From positions 26,201-90,200 of the forward strand of contig NZ_JAAOZT010000010.1 of assembly GCF_011947285.1 (NCBI RefSeq): a DNA stretch of 64,000 nucleotides, read 5' to 3'. This document shows, in pieces, positions 1 through 9,126 of this stretch. Within the stretch, counting starts at the first letter, position 1; every line of letters begins with the position of its first letter. Position numbers and translations under genes: made by a program. A model generated the notes under the pieces. The model saw nothing but the letters and a program-made list of their open reading frames with translations, did no database searches and was not told where the DNA came from. This DNA is from Glaciimonas immobilis (GTDB lineage: Bacteria > Pseudomonadota > Gammaproteobacteria > Burkholderiales > Burkholderiaceae_D).

Positions 1-809
1 ACGCCAGGGATCGCTTTAGCCTTGACAGCATTGACAGTCTTGACGGTCGCACCAAAGCGGACCGGATGCAACGGTACGGCGACCAGCATGCCGGGCAACT
101 TCATATCTTGCGTAAACATTGCGGTGCCATCGGTCTTGGTCGGACTGTCCAGGCGCGGCAATGTGGGGTTGCCTACCAGCTTGAAATCCTTCGGTGATTT
201 CAATTTAACGTCGGTCGGCACTGGTTGTGTCGCCGCTGCGGCGGCTAGCTCACCAAAACCCGCGGCACGGCGCGATGCGGCATGATGCACGACACTTTTA
301 GTGATGGTAATGCTTTCTGGTGCGACGTTCCATTTGGCGGCCGCTGCCGATACCAGCATCGCACGCGCGGTGGCTCCCGCCTTGCGCATTTGTTCGTAGG
401 AATTGGCAATGGAGCTACTGCCGCCCGTGCCCTGGATACCCCATCCCGTGTTTTGATAGAGTTTGGTGTCGGCTGGCGCGCCTTCGGCGCGCACATGGCG
501 CCAGTCTGCATCCAGTTCTTCGGCGATCAAAGTGGCGAGACCGGTGTACACGCCTTGTCCCATTTCAAGATGTTTAGCTAAAATTGTGATGCTGCCATCG
601 GCGCTGATCTGAACAAATGCGTTAGGTTCAAAAGCAGCGCCGGTGCCGGTGGCGGCCATTAGCGAGCCAAGTTGCAAGCCTAAAACGAGGCCGCCACTGG
701 TTTGCATGAAGCGCCGACGGCTGACATTGGTGATAGGAAAATGACTCGGCACGTCCGGTGACGTGAACTGAGACGCTGCGGTCTGGAATGCGCGATCTAT
801 GGATTTCAT
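1..809 (-). CDS. iorB: Molybdopterin-binding subunit of an isoquinoline 1-oxidoreductase-type hydroxylase (partial, N-terminal part)
   Basis: Reads without a stop from an ATG at 809 to the window edge, so about 269 N-terminal codons are present. The first 50 residues carry a twin-arginine motif (SRRRFMQTSGG) followed by a hydrophobic stretch, as expected for Tat-exported large subunits of the IorB/aldehyde-oxidase type. The motif HLEMGQGVYTGLATLIAEEL and a Gly-rich QGTGGSSS loop are typical of the molybdenum-cofactor binding subunit. It lies 24 bp downstream of the 2Fe-2S subunit gene and is presumably co-transcribed with it. The family hydroxylates N-heterocycles or aldehydes. The substrate cannot be read from sequence, but the nearby nucleoside transport genes make a purine-like heterocycle possible (inference). 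Confidence 0.9.
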   Translation of the reverse strand, partial: MKSIDRAFQTAASQFTSPDVPSHFPITNVSRRRFMQTSGGLVLGLQLGSLMAATGTGAAFEPNAFVQISADGSITILAKHLEMGQGVYTGLATLIAEELDADWRHVRAEGAPADTKLYQNTGWGIQGTGGSSSIANSYEQMRKAGATARAMLVSAAAAKWNVAPESITITKSVVHHAASRRAAGFGELAAAAATQPVPTDVKLKSPKDFKLVGNPTLPRLDSPTKTDGTAMFTQDMKLPGMLVAVPLHPVRFGATVKTVNAVKAKAIPG

Positions 810-833
810 CTTGGTGTCCTGTTTTTGCCTGGA

Positions 834-1301
834 TTATGCCAGCGTCTTGGCGGCTTCGTGGATCGCCGCGCGAATGCGAACGTACGTGGCGCAGCGGCAA
901 ATATTGCCGGTCATGGCTTGATCAATATCGGCATCGGTAGGCCGCTTGTTCTGACTCAACAGCGATACTGCAGACATAATCTGGCCCGACTGACAATAGC
1001 CGCATTGGACTACGTCAAGCTTGCGCCACGCTGCCTGCACTGCTTGTCCAACATGACTGGCATGGTCAACATCAATGCCTTCGATGGTGGTGATTTTTTT
1101 GCCGGTCGCGGCAGAAATCGGGGTGATGCACGAGCGGATTGCAGCACCATCCAGATGGACCGTGCAAGCGCCACATAATCCCATGCCGCATCCAAACTTG
1201 GTACCGGTAAGGTTGGCGACATCACGCAATGCCCATAGCAAAGGCATGTCGGCAGGAACGTCAATGTGCGTTTCTTTGCCGTTAATGTTCAGGCTGACCA
1301 T
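834..1301 (-). CDS. iorA: 2Fe-2S subunit of molybdenum hydroxylase (IorA/CoxS family)
   Basis: A 155-residue protein of the usual length for the small electron-transfer subunit of xanthine dehydrogenase-family enzymes. The plant-type 2Fe-2S cluster ligands are C38, C43, C46 and C58 (GCGMGLCGAC). The second cluster ligands are C100, C103, C135 and C137 (QCGYCQSGQ and ICRCATY). It passes electrons from the molybdenum centre of the IorB-like subunit encoded just downstream. The start ATG at 1301 follows an AAGAAAG stretch. No medium FAD subunit is visible, which fits the IorAB type, where a membrane cytochrome or other acceptor takes the electrons. Family assignment is secure; the substrate is unknown. 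Confidence 0.93.
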   Translation of the reverse strand: MVSLNINGKETHIDVPADMPLLWALRDVANLTGTKFGCGMGLCGACTVHLDGAAIRSCITPISAATGKKITTIEGIDVDHASHVGQAVQAAWRKLDVVQCGYCQSGQIMSAVSLLSQNKRPTDADIDQAMTGNICRCATYVRIRAAIHEAAKTLA

Positions 1302-1535
1302 TGTGTTTCTTTCTTTAAGTAATTTTGTATTGCATTGAATCCAGACGACATCTTCGATTGCGCATGTTTTCCATGCGCCGTACTTTTTGACGCATCCTTA
1401 TGTCACTGGGTGCGCCCTCAAACCTGGGTAATGCGTAGCTGGTTGTAATGCGAAAGGATCGGCTTATCGTCTGGAAAGTCGACAGAGTTGATGGATGTAT
1501 AAACTTTCTTTTCATCAATACGAGGAGAGTACTCT

Positions 1536-1554
1536 AAAACCGAGAACCGGTTTT
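1536..1554. promoter_or_regulatory. Inverted repeat upstream of iorAB
   Basis: AAAACCG (1536-1542) and CGGTTTT (1548-1554) form perfect 7-bp arms around 5 bases. The site sits about 235 bp upstream of iorA in the 424-bp gap between iorA and the GntR gene. It could be an operator or a small hairpin. I see no convincing gene in the rest of 1302-1725. Confidence 0.35.
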
Positions 1555-1725
1555 GAATCCGCCAAAAAGGGCGGGGATGAGGCTGCCGGCACTGCTTTGG
1601 CCTCTGGAATGGGGCATGCGGGCGAACTTACAGCGGGTGTGATTTGCGGAATCGGTGAGTAGCCGATCCTAAGAGTTGACCGCGTCTACTGCGTCGATTT
1701 TTCCACCCCACCACTCTATCGCGAT

Positions 1726-2463
1726 TTACAACGTCTTGCTGAGGGCCGCCCGCAAATCAAAATTCGATGATTGCTCCGGTTGCACGCGCTCCTCGCAATT
1801 ATGCAGATGATGCGCCATTTGGGCCTGCGCCTGCGCTGCATCGCCGCTTTCCAGCGCTAGCAATACACTCTCATGCTCGTCAAACGAACAGGCGTTTTGA
1901 CCCGGCACTTCTATCTTTGCGATTAGCAACGTGGTGCGCGACACCAGCTTGCGCAACACTTCCACCAACAAGACGTTGTCGGTCAGTGCGGCCAGTTCCA
2001 GATGAAATTGTGCCGACAATCGGATCCAGCGTGGCCGGTCTCCGTTAACATAGGCAGCCCGCTCTTCATCGACCAGTTTACGCAGTGTCGCCAATTGCTT
2101 CGGCGTGACGCTTTTTGCGACTTTATCTAGTGTCGCGTGTTCAATGATCTTGCGTAGTTCGAACATGTCCCGCGCTTCAGCGGTGGTCGGGCTGGCAATG
2201 AACGCGCCGCGATTGGCCTCCAGCTCAACCAGACCTTCGGTCGCCAGACGGCTTAAAACCTTGCGCACTGTATGCCGCGCCGTGTCATAAATTTGGCACA
2301 GGACTTGTTCTGTCAGCTTGGTGCGCGGGGGTAAGCGATGTTCCATGATGGCGTCGTAGACGTCATGGTAAATACGCTCTTCGGCATTGGTGTGGGGTTT
2401 GGACGGCGCGATTTTGGTGGCTGCAATACTTGCGAGGCGCAATGGTTTGACGGGTTTGTTCAT
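1726..2463 (-). CDS. GntR-family transcriptional regulator (FCD subfamily)
   Basis: About 245 residues from the ATG at 2463. An upstream in-frame extension to 2604 exists but runs into the repeat element and looks non-coding. The N-terminal winged helix includes RIYHDVYDAIMEHRLPPRTK and a recognition region (TARHTVRKVLSRLATEGLVE). An all-helical FCD ligand domain follows, with the metal/ligand-binding Arg and His pattern (FELRKIIE, FHLELAALT, EHESVLLALESGD). It lies between the iorAB genes and the BMP binding protein on the same strand, so it probably controls purine/nucleoside uptake or the hydroxylase (inference). Regulators of this subfamily sense organic acids or purine breakdown products. 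Confidence 0.88.
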   Translation of the reverse strand: MNKPVKPLRLASIAATKIAPSKPHTNAEERIYHDVYDAIMEHRLPPRTKLTEQVLCQIYDTARHTVRKVLSRLATEGLVELEANRGAFIASPTTAEARDMFELRKIIEHATLDKVAKSVTPKQLATLRKLVDEERAAYVNGDRPRWIRLSAQFHLELAALTDNVLLVEVLRKLVSRTTLLIAKIEVPGQNACSFDEHESVLLALESGDAAQAQAQMAHHLHNCEERVQPEQSSNFDLRAALSKTL

Positions 2464-2541
2464 TTTGTTCGCGTTGGAAAAAGTCGTAGTCACATTCTCT
2501 TTGTGCCGATACGTATGTTTAAAGTTCAATAACCCTGGGCA

Positions 2542-2652
2542 GGACTTACGCAAAACCGTCCCCGCAACGAGCTTGTCAATCCTGCCGACCAAGACAGTAC
2601 GCAAGTACGGCTAGGGAAGCACTACGCGGCTGGGGGAACTTTGCGTAAGTCC
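2542..2652. repeat. Dispersed element with 13-bp terminal inverted repeats, copy 1
   Basis: Begins GGACTTACGCAAA (2542-2554) and ends TTTGCGTAAGTCC (2640-2652), a perfect 13-bp terminal inverted repeat enclosing about 85 bp. A diverged copy lies in the opposite orientation at 18689-18788, sharing the ends and much of the interior (for example AGTACG and ACTAGG-type blocks). It has no coding capacity. It resembles a miniature inverted-repeat element or a REP-like intergenic repeat. Here it sits between the BMP gene and the GntR gene. Confidence 0.75.
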
Positions 2653-2661
2653 AAGTTATAT

Positions 2662-3747
2662 TTACTTAGGCAATGAACCTTCTACACCAGCAACCAGCCA
2701 GTTAATTCCCATCAGATCGTTCATAGGCATTACTGCGCCGGCCGCGACTTTTACTGCACCGGTATTGTCTTTCAGAGGACCTGCAAACGGCACCAGTTTG
2801 CCATCGACGATGTCTTTTTTCTTTTCATTAAAAAGCTTGGCCACATCCGCTGGTACCGAGGCATTCAATGGCGAGAGAACAACGAGGTTTTCTTTGATGC
2901 CCCACAGGGTCTGTGCCGGTTTCCAGGTACCCGCTAACTGGCTCTTAACTTCCTGGATGTAATAAACACCCCAGTTTTCGGTATTGGCGGTGAGTTGTGC
3001 TTTAGGGCCGTACTTGGCCATGTCCGTATCCCAACCGAATGCGTGTACACCTTTTTCTTCAGCAACCTGAACCACGGCTGGTGAATCGGTATTTTGTGCC
3101 AGCATATCAGCGCCCTGCGCTACCAATGTTTCTGCCGCTTGACGTTCTTTGCCCGGGTCATACCAGGTATTTACCCATACGACTTTGGTCTTGATCTTAG
3201 GATTGACGCTCTGCGCACCCAATGTATAGGCGTTGATGTTGCGCACCACTTCCGGGACCGGAAACGAACCGACAAAACCCAATGTATTGGACTTCGTCAT
3301 TTTTCCTGCGATCATACCGAGCAAATAAGCGCCTTCATAAAAGCGCGTTTGATACGTGCCGACATTGGCCGCGGTTTTATAGCCGGTGGCGTGCATGAAA
3401 TGGACTTTAGGGAAGGATTTTGCGACCTTCATCGTCGGGTCCATATAGCCAAACGACGTAGTAAAGATCATTTGGTTACCATCAACCGCCAACTGGCGAA
3501 TTACGCGTTCAGCATCCGCTGTTTCCGGCACGTTTTCAACGAAAGTCGTCTTGATTTTGTTGCCGAATTCTTTCTCTAAGGCGCGTCGTCCCTGATCGTG
3601 CTGAAACGTCCAGCCACCGTCACCGACTGGCCCCAGATATACAAAAGCCACTTTCAGCGGCTCGGCAGCTTGCGCAACGGGAAGCGCGCCCAAAGTCAAA
3701 CCGGTAGCTGCCGCAATGACCGCTAATGTGGAACGTAATCTAAACAT
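2662..3747 (-). CDS. BMP-family ABC transporter substrate-binding lipoprotein/periplasmic protein (nucleoside/purine)
   Basis: A 361-residue exported protein. Residues 1-27 form a Sec signal peptide ending ALPVAQAA. The body matches the basic membrane protein (BMP/PnrA/Med) family: KVAFVYLGPVGDGGWTFQHD, then ARVI-type and GFDWD-like (HAFGWDTDMAKYGP) segments. There is no lipobox Cys, so it is probably soluble in the periplasm. It starts at ATG 3747 after AAAGGAGTTCAC. BMP proteins bind nucleosides or purine derivatives for ABC importers with one double ATPase and two permeases, which is exactly the set encoded divergently at 5394-9017. Unusually, the binding protein sits on the opposite strand from its membrane partners. 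Confidence 0.92.
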   Translation of the reverse strand: MFRLRSTLAVIAAATGLTLGALPVAQAAEPLKVAFVYLGPVGDGGWTFQHDQGRRALEKEFGNKIKTTFVENVPETADAERVIRQLAVDGNQMIFTTSFGYMDPTMKVAKSFPKVHFMHATGYKTAANVGTYQTRFYEGAYLLGMIAGKMTKSNTLGFVGSFPVPEVVRNINAYTLGAQSVNPKIKTKVVWVNTWYDPGKERQAAETLVAQGADMLAQNTDSPAVVQVAEEKGVHAFGWDTDMAKYGPKAQLTANTENWGVYYIQEVKSQLAGTWKPAQTLWGIKENLVVLSPLNASVPADVAKLFNEKKKDIVDGKLVPFAGPLKDNTGAVKVAAGAVMPMNDLMGINWLVAGVEGSLPK

Positions 3748-3967
3748 CGTGAACTCCTTTTACGTGAATCCGGTTTCCGTATGCTGACTTGCGGAGAACC
3801 GGACAAAAAGCTGCTCAGGCAAATAAAAAACCTGTCGCAGGATCGATTGTCAGGGTTAAAGTGCGCTCAAAAGCCGCATAGTTTTTAGGACTACTTTGGC
3901 TTCTTCGCGCGCTTTAGCTAATTTATAGCCAACTGACGCCCGCTCGTTGCAAATTGCAAACGGGTTC

Positions 3968-4804
3968 TTAGAAGTGGTATTCGGCCCGGATCATTGGCGT
4001 TTTTGCTAAAGAACCGCGCACAGTTGATGGTGTGCCGAACTTGTTGCGCCAGTATTGGTATTCAACACCAACGCGCAAAGTGTTTTTACCCATTCCCATT
4101 GGCGTGCCGAGGTCGTACATGACTTGACCATCAAAATTCAATTCCGGCGCTGTGCCGCCACCGTATTCATTGGTGCCCTTGGCTGCGATGTAATTCACAT
4201 ATCCTTCGAACGCGAATCCGGTCGAAGCAATTGGGAGTCCCCAGGCTGCGCTCAACATAGGATGCAGATCGTAGGTGTAACGGCTGGAGATGCCAACTGG
4301 CTGATTGCTTTCCTGTATTAACAGCAAACTGATGTTAAGGAAACCTGGCACGTCCATCATCAACGTAGGTCCCAATACCAGCATACGTTTTTTGGAAGCA
4401 TAACCAGGATCGTTCTTAGTGTTCCAATCAAAACCGGCAGTGACGCCCAGGCCGCGAACGGGGCCGAAGGACAGGTTTTTGCCTGAAACTTTGCCCAGAT
4501 CAAGTGTGTTGCGATAGACGATATAGGCTTCTTGCGCGTTACTATCCTTGCTGTTGGATTGCAATAGATCGACGTTGAAAAAGTTAGTACCATATTTGTA
4601 ACCGCTGGCATGGGTCAGATTGATGATGCTTTTTGCGATGCCGGTACCGACGTACGGCTCAGCAAATTGCGTACCGTAGCGATAGCCGATCGATGTGTCG
4701 CTCCATTCTGCTGCGCTGGCGTGTTGAACACTGACCAACGCCGCTGCCACTGTCAACGCATTGACCGCCAATTTACCCATTTTCATTGCTGCTTGCTTTG
4801 CCAT
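3968..4804 (-). CDS. tsx: Tsx-like nucleoside-specific outer-membrane channel
   Basis: About 278 residues from the ATG at 4804, preceded by GGA at suitable spacing; an in-frame TTG at 4831 is less likely. A signal peptide ends near HASAAEW. The mature protein starts with WSDTSIGYRYGTQFAEPYV, characteristic of the Tsx/OmpK family, and ends with an aromatic residue (EYHF) as beta-barrel outer-membrane proteins do. Tsx channels admit nucleosides across the outer membrane. That fits the flanking BMP/ABC nucleoside importer and suggests one uptake route from outer membrane to cytoplasm. The gap to the BMP gene is about 220 bp. Confidence 0.88.
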   Translation of the reverse strand: MAKQAAMKMGKLAVNALTVAAALVSVQHASAAEWSDTSIGYRYGTQFAEPYVGTGIAKSIINLTHASGYKYGTNFFNVDLLQSNSKDSNAQEAYIVYRNTLDLGKVSGKNLSFGPVRGLGVTAGFDWNTKNDPGYASKKRMLVLGPTLMMDVPGFLNISLLLIQESNQPVGISSRYTYDLHPMLSAAWGLPIASTGFAFEGYVNYIAAKGTNEYGGGTAPELNFDGQVMYDLGTPMGMGKNTLRVGVEYQYWRNKFGTPSTVRGSLAKTPMIRAEYHF

Positions 4805-4942
4805 TTTTTTTCCAGAAGTGTTGATAACCAAAAAAGGAATTAAGGAGCCCCGTTTCTCCTCATTGCGATAATGCGTGTGAGATTGCAGCGTTAAATCAAA
4901 CTGCTGATGTCTATAATTTTATTGCCAGCAATTCTTGTGCCA

Positions 4943-4954
4943 ATTGTAGACAAT
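4943..4954. promoter_or_regulatory. Candidate operator, palindrome ATTGT-AG-ACAAT
   Basis: Symmetric 5-bp arms around AG in the divergent region between tsx and the ABC nucleoside operon. The core TTGTAGACAA shares the TTGT-NN-ACAA pattern with the palindrome at 5160-5177. It lies about 140 bp upstream of the tsx start. Binding by the nearby GntR regulator is inferred only. Confidence 0.45.
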
Positions 4955-5159
4955 CGTTGCTCATAGTAGAAAATTGTTTATGCATATACGGTATCAATTC
5001 CTTATGATGAGTATCGGTGCAGAAATTATGCATATTTGCCTTATTTTGGTCAGTAGCCCGGAGATTTGCACTATTGCGGTGCGTAAACTATTGCGAAGTC
5101 GGATGGAGGTGCAAAGTTATGTGACACTTTTCGTCAAAATATTGCCGTCAATTAGCGAC

Positions 5160-5177
5160 AATTTTGTCGACAAAATT
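5160..5177. promoter_or_regulatory. Perfect 18-bp palindrome upstream of the ABC nucleoside operon
   Basis: AATTTTGTCGACAAAATT is a perfect palindrome about 215 bp before the ATPase gene. Its core TTGTCGACAA matches the TTGT-NN-ACAA core found at 4944-4953. Two such sites in one approx. 590-bp divergent intergenic region (4805-5393) suggest coordinate control of tsx and the transporter. The rest of this gap is A+T-rich and holds no gene I can support. Confidence 0.5.
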
Positions 5178-5393
5178 AAATTAATTTTGATCATCCTCTC
5201 GATTTAACCAACGATGAAGAATTTATTTTTCAGGGAAGAAATTCGCTTGGCAGAGATCGACTGTCGACGGCGTTTCTCTCCCAGGGAATAACTCTCTTTG
5301 ACCGTACTGGCATGACAATTGCAGGTCTCCTATGTGCGCGTAGACGCGGAACAAGCTGCTGACCGCTTTTTAATATTTTTACGGATTATTCCA

Positions 5394-7004
5394 ATGGACC
5401 AACTGCCGGTTTATTTTGATTTGCCGCCACGCCTGGTCTTGACCGGCATCACCAAGCGGTATCCTTCCGTCGTTGCTAACGACGACATCGGCCTAAGTGT
5501 GCGACCCGGTGAGATTCATGCCCTGTTAGGTGAGAACGGCGCGGGCAAAAGCACGCTCATGAAGATCGTCTATGGCGTGACCAAGCCGGATGAGGGCAGC
5601 ATTTTATGGGAGGGTCGTTACCTTGATATCGCCAGCCCGTCGCAGGCGCGGCGGTTAGGTATCGGCATGGTGTTCCAGCATTTCTCATTGTTCGAGACAT
5701 TGACCGTCGCTGAGAATATTGCTCTGGCGCTAGACGGGCAAATGGCGCCGCCGTTGTTGGCAGCGCGGATTACCGAAGTCTCAGAAAAATACGGTCTGCC
5801 GATTGATCCGCATCGATTGGTCCACAGCATGTCGGTGGGTGAGCGCCAGCGCGTTGAAATCGTGCGGTGTCTGTTGCAGGAACCAAAGTTGCTGATTATG
5901 GATGAGCCGACATCGGTGCTGACGCCGCAAGCGGTGCTGGTCTTGTTCGCTACCTTGCGTCAGCTGGCGGCGGAAGGCTGCAGCATTCTTTATATTAGTC
6001 ACAAACTTGATGAGATTCGGGCTTTGTGCGACACGGCCACCGTCTTGCGCGGCGGACGTGTCAGCGGCACTGCTACGCCAAAAAATGAAACCAACGATAG
6101 TCTTGCGCGCATGATGATTGGCGGCGAGCTGGCTGAATGCCATTTGACGCCGCAAGCCACCGGAGAAGTCCGACTGGCGCTGGATCAGCTATCGCTCGGG
6201 ACCATCGATCCGTTTGGAACCACGCTCAAGGCCATTAGTCTGGCCGTAAAAAGCGGCGAAATACTGGGCATCGCGGGCGTATCCGGCAACGGCCAGAAAG
6301 AATTGCTGGCAGCGCTCTCGGGCGAAAGTCTCAGTCCACAAGGTCCGATGATTACGTTAATGGGCGAACAGGTCGGCCATTTACATCCGGCCCAGCGGCG
6401 CAGACTCGGTTTGACCTTTGTGCCGGAAGAACGGCTGGGACGTGGCGCAGTACCCGCCATGAGCCTCGCCCAAAATGTATTATTGACAGGCGCCCGTCAT
6501 GGCCTGGTACGCAAAGGCCTGATGCAACACGGTGCCATACGTCAGTTTGCGCGCGATGTGATAACGCGTTTCGGCGTCAAATGCGGTGACGAACAATCGG
6601 TGGCGTCCAGTCTGTCTGGCGGCAATCTGCAAAAATTTATTGTCGGTCGCGAGACCATGCTGAATCCCAAAATGATGATCATTGCGCAGCCGACATGGGG
6701 CGTGGATGTCGGGGCGGCACAACTGATTCGGCAGGCACTGATAGATTTGCGTCTGCAAGGCGTGGCGTTGTTGGTGATTTCGGAAGAGCTTGAAGAACTG
6801 TTCACCATCAGCGACCGCATTTGCGTATTGGCCGCCGGTCGGTTATCGCCAGCGGTACGACTCGCCGACACCAATATTGAGCAGATCGGTAACTGGATGA
6901 GCGGCAATTTTGACGGTCTGCCGCCGGATTCCGGCACTGATCGCTATGCCTCACATCAACTGAACAAACAGATTAAACAGGAGAGTCATCTTGCTCAAAC
7001 TTGA
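5394..7004 (+). CDS. ABC transporter ATP-binding protein, duplicated ATPase (nucleoside importer)
   Basis: About 536 residues from ATG 5394; a TTG at 5319 could extend it. It holds two fused ABC domains. The first has Walker A GENGAGKST (approx. 46-54), signature MSVGERQ and Walker B LLIMDEPT. The second has the degenerate nucleotide site usual in this family (GVSGNGQKE, signature LSGGNLQKF, and AQPTWGVDV in place of a standard Walker B). This tandem layout is characteristic of sugar/nucleoside importers such as YufO/NupO. It overlaps the first permease gene by 14 bp, so the two are probably translationally coupled. The binding protein is the BMP protein encoded at 2662-3747. Confidence 0.93.
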   Translation: MDQLPVYFDLPPRLVLTGITKRYPSVVANDDIGLSVRPGEIHALLGENGAGKSTLMKIVYGVTKPDEGSILWEGRYLDIASPSQARRLGIGMVFQHFSLFETLTVAENIALALDGQMAPPLLAARITEVSEKYGLPIDPHRLVHSMSVGERQRVEIVRCLLQEPKLLIMDEPTSVLTPQAVLVLFATLRQLAAEGCSILYISHKLDEIRALCDTATVLRGGRVSGTATPKNETNDSLARMMIGGELAECHLTPQATGEVRLALDQLSLGTIDPFGTTLKAISLAVKSGEILGIAGVSGNGQKELLAALSGESLSPQGPMITLMGEQVGHLHPAQRRRLGLTFVPEERLGRGAVPAMSLAQNVLLTGARHGLVRKGLMQHGAIRQFARDVITRFGVKCGDEQSVASSLSGGNLQKFIVGRETMLNPKMMIIAQPTWGVDVGAAQLIRQALIDLRLQGVALLVISEELEELFTISDRICVLAAGRLSPAVRLADTNIEQIGNWMSGNFDGLPPDSGTDRYASHQLNKQIKQESHLAQT

Positions 7005-8091
7005 ACGGCGGGCGGATCCGTCGCCGCTGATGCGCGTTGCCTCACCGTTGATCGCGGCGGCGGCCATGCTGCTAACCGGGATTATCATCTTTACCATTCT
7101 TGGCAAGGATCCAGAACAAGCGTTTTATGTTTTTTTTATTAAACCGCTGACCACCTTGTATGGCGTTGGTGAATGGCTGCTGAAGGCCACGCCTTTGCTG
7201 TTATGCGCACTAGGATTGGCGCTAGGTTTTCGTGCCAATGTCTGGAATATTGGTGCCGAAGGCCAGCTCACCATGGGCGCGATTGCTGGCGGCGGCGTCG
7301 CGTTATGGCTCGGTGACAGCACCGCAATCTGGGTCTTGCCGCTGATGTTTGTCGCGGGTGCGTTGGGTGGCATGGCATGGGCGGCGATTCCTGCCTTCCT
7401 GCGCAACCGGTTTAATACCAGTGAAATTTTGGTTACCCTCATGCTGGTCTACATCGCCCAATTGCTTCTGTCGTATCTGGTGCATGGTCCGTGGCGCGAT
7501 CCGATGGGCTTTAATTTTCCGCAATCCAAAACTTTCAGCGACGCCCACCTGGTGCCGCTGTTAATCGAAGGTGCGCGCACTAATTGGGGCTTCGTCCTAG
7601 GGTTGCTACTGGCCGTTGCTTCCTGGTTGTTCTCTAGCAAAACCTTCGCCGGTTACCGCATGCAGGTCGCCGGTCTCGCACCAGCTGCCGCAGCCTACGC
7701 GGGATTCTCCAACAAACGCAATGTGTGGGTGGCACTGCTCATCAGCGGTGGCACCGCAGGACTCGCCGGACTATGCGAAGTAGCAGGCCCCATCGGACAG
7801 TTGCAAGCGCAAATTTCTCCCGGATACGGTTTTGCGGCCATCATCGTCGCGTGGATCGGACGCCTGCATCCGGTCGGTATCGTGCTCGGCGCGCTCCTGA
7901 TGTCGCTGTTATATCTGGGTGGAGAATCGGCCCAGATGCAAATGGCCCTGCCATCCGCCATCACCGGCTTGTTTCAGGGATTGCTGCTGTTTTATTTGCT
8001 GGCGGCTGATTTGTTCATCACTTTCCGTCTAAAAAATGTGCATGTTGTTCGCTCACAGGCCTCTGTCGCAGTCATCAAGGAAGCCGTATGA
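6991..8091 (+). CDS. ABC transporter permease 1 (nucleoside importer, BPD_transp_2 family)
   Basis: 366 residues, starting at TTG 6991 behind a good AACAGGAG Shine-Dalgarno sequence, inside the 3' end of the ATPase gene. About ten hydrophobic segments are visible. The motif FRANVWNIGAEGQLTMGAIA (approx. residues 80-100) is diagnostic of nucleoside permeases of the YufP/NupP type, and PIGQLQAQISPGYGFAAIIV is the conserved cytoplasmic loop near residue 275. It works as a heterodimer with the next permease in the inner membrane. The stop overlaps the following ATG as ATGA. Confidence 0.93.
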   Translation: MLKLERRADPSPLMRVASPLIAAAAMLLTGIIIFTILGKDPEQAFYVFFIKPLTTLYGVGEWLLKATPLLLCALGLALGFRANVWNIGAEGQLTMGAIAGGGVALWLGDSTAIWVLPLMFVAGALGGMAWAAIPAFLRNRFNTSEILVTLMLVYIAQLLLSYLVHGPWRDPMGFNFPQSKTFSDAHLVPLLIEGARTNWGFVLGLLLAVASWLFSSKTFAGYRMQVAGLAPAAAAYAGFSNKRNVWVALLISGGTAGLAGLCEVAGPIGQLQAQISPGYGFAAIIVAWIGRLHPVGIVLGALLMSLLYLGGESAQMQMALPSAITGLFQGLLLFYLLAADLFITFRLKNVHVVRSQASVAVIKEAV

Positions 8092-9017
8092 ATGCCGCCA
8101 GCCCGATCCTGCCCATCATCACCAGTACGGTAATTGCTGCCACGCCGTTGATTTACGCCGCAATCGGTGAAACCGTCGTTGAAAAAGCAGGCGTCCTCAA
8201 TCTCGGTATCGAAGGCATGATGCTGGTCGGTGCCGTCGCCGGATTCGCCGCCGCATTGACGACCGGCAGCGCCACCGCTGGCTTTGTCGCCGCCGCTGCC
8301 GCAGGCGTCGCGATGTCGCTGATTTTTGCTTTTCTCACGCTTACCATGCAAGCCAATCAGGTTGCTACCGGGTTAGCACTCACGCTATTCGGCATCGGCT
8401 TGTCAGCGTTCCTCGGCCATGATCTGGCTGGCACGCCGATTCAGGGTTTGAAAGGCATCGATATCCCGGTTTTGTCGCAGTTACCAGTGCTTGGTCAGTT
8501 ATTGTTCCACTATGACGTGATGGTCTATCTTTCACTCGTGCTGTGCGCGTCGGTATACTGGTTTTTGACCAAAAGCCATGCAGGATTAAAAATGCGCGCA
8601 GTAGGCGAATCCCCGACCGTCGCGCATGCCATCGGTCATCCTGTGATTTTTATTCGCTATCTGGCAGTGATGTTTGGCGGCGCAACCGCAGGCATGGCGG
8701 GTGCTTATCTTTCCATCGTGCAGACCCCAATGTGGGTGGAAGGCATGACCGCGGGCAAAGGCTGGATTGCGTTGGCGCTGGTAGTGTTCGGCACCTGGAA
8801 ACCTTTGCGCGTGGTCTGCGGCGCATACCTGTTCGGCGGCGTCACAGTGCTGCAGTTATACGCACAAGGTTTTGGATTGGGCATTCCGTCGGAACTGTTG
8901 TCGATGCTGCCGTACATCGCGACCATAGTGGTGCTGGTGATTATTTGCCGCGATCCGAAGACTATTCTGCTGAATCAGCCGGTGTCGCTGGGGCGGAGTT
9001 TTCATCCTGATGCTTGA
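8088..9017 (+). CDS. ABC transporter permease 2 (nucleoside importer, BPD_transp_2 family)
   Basis: 309 residues, with a 4-bp ATGA overlap with the previous permease. The N-terminal region has the family motif EKAGVLNLGIEGMMLVGAV (approx. 27-45), and further hydrophobic segments span the length. PMWVEGMTAGKGWIALALVV is the conserved loop of the YufQ/NupQ type. It completes the importer: ATPase, two permeases, and the BMP protein on the other strand. About 109 bp of non-coding sequence separates it from the epimerase gene. Confidence 0.93.
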   Translation: MNAASPILPIITSTVIAATPLIYAAIGETVVEKAGVLNLGIEGMMLVGAVAGFAAALTTGSATAGFVAAAAAGVAMSLIFAFLTLTMQANQVATGLALTLFGIGLSAFLGHDLAGTPIQGLKGIDIPVLSQLPVLGQLLFHYDVMVYLSLVLCASVYWFLTKSHAGLKMRAVGESPTVAHAIGHPVIFIRYLAVMFGGATAGMAGAYLSIVQTPMWVEGMTAGKGWIALALVVFGTWKPLRVVCGAYLFGGVTVLQLYAQGFGLGIPSELLSMLPYIATIVVLVIICRDPKTILLNQPVSLGRSFHPDA

Positions 9018-9126
9018 TGAAATTTTGTGGTCTGTCGTGCATGAGGCGTGAACCACAATTGTTTGGAAATGGCATTAAATTTTCTTTGGTACAAAATGGC
9101 AACGATGTCTGGATCGGAGATAATGG

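Noticed and set aside
1315..1518. 67-codon minus-strand frame upstream of iorA
   Set aside because: No ribosome site and Arg/Met-rich random-like translation; treated as leader.
3094..3579. 161-codon plus-strand frame inside the BMP gene
   Set aside because: Antisense to a well-supported binding-protein gene; translation not protein-like (scattered His/Arg/Cys).
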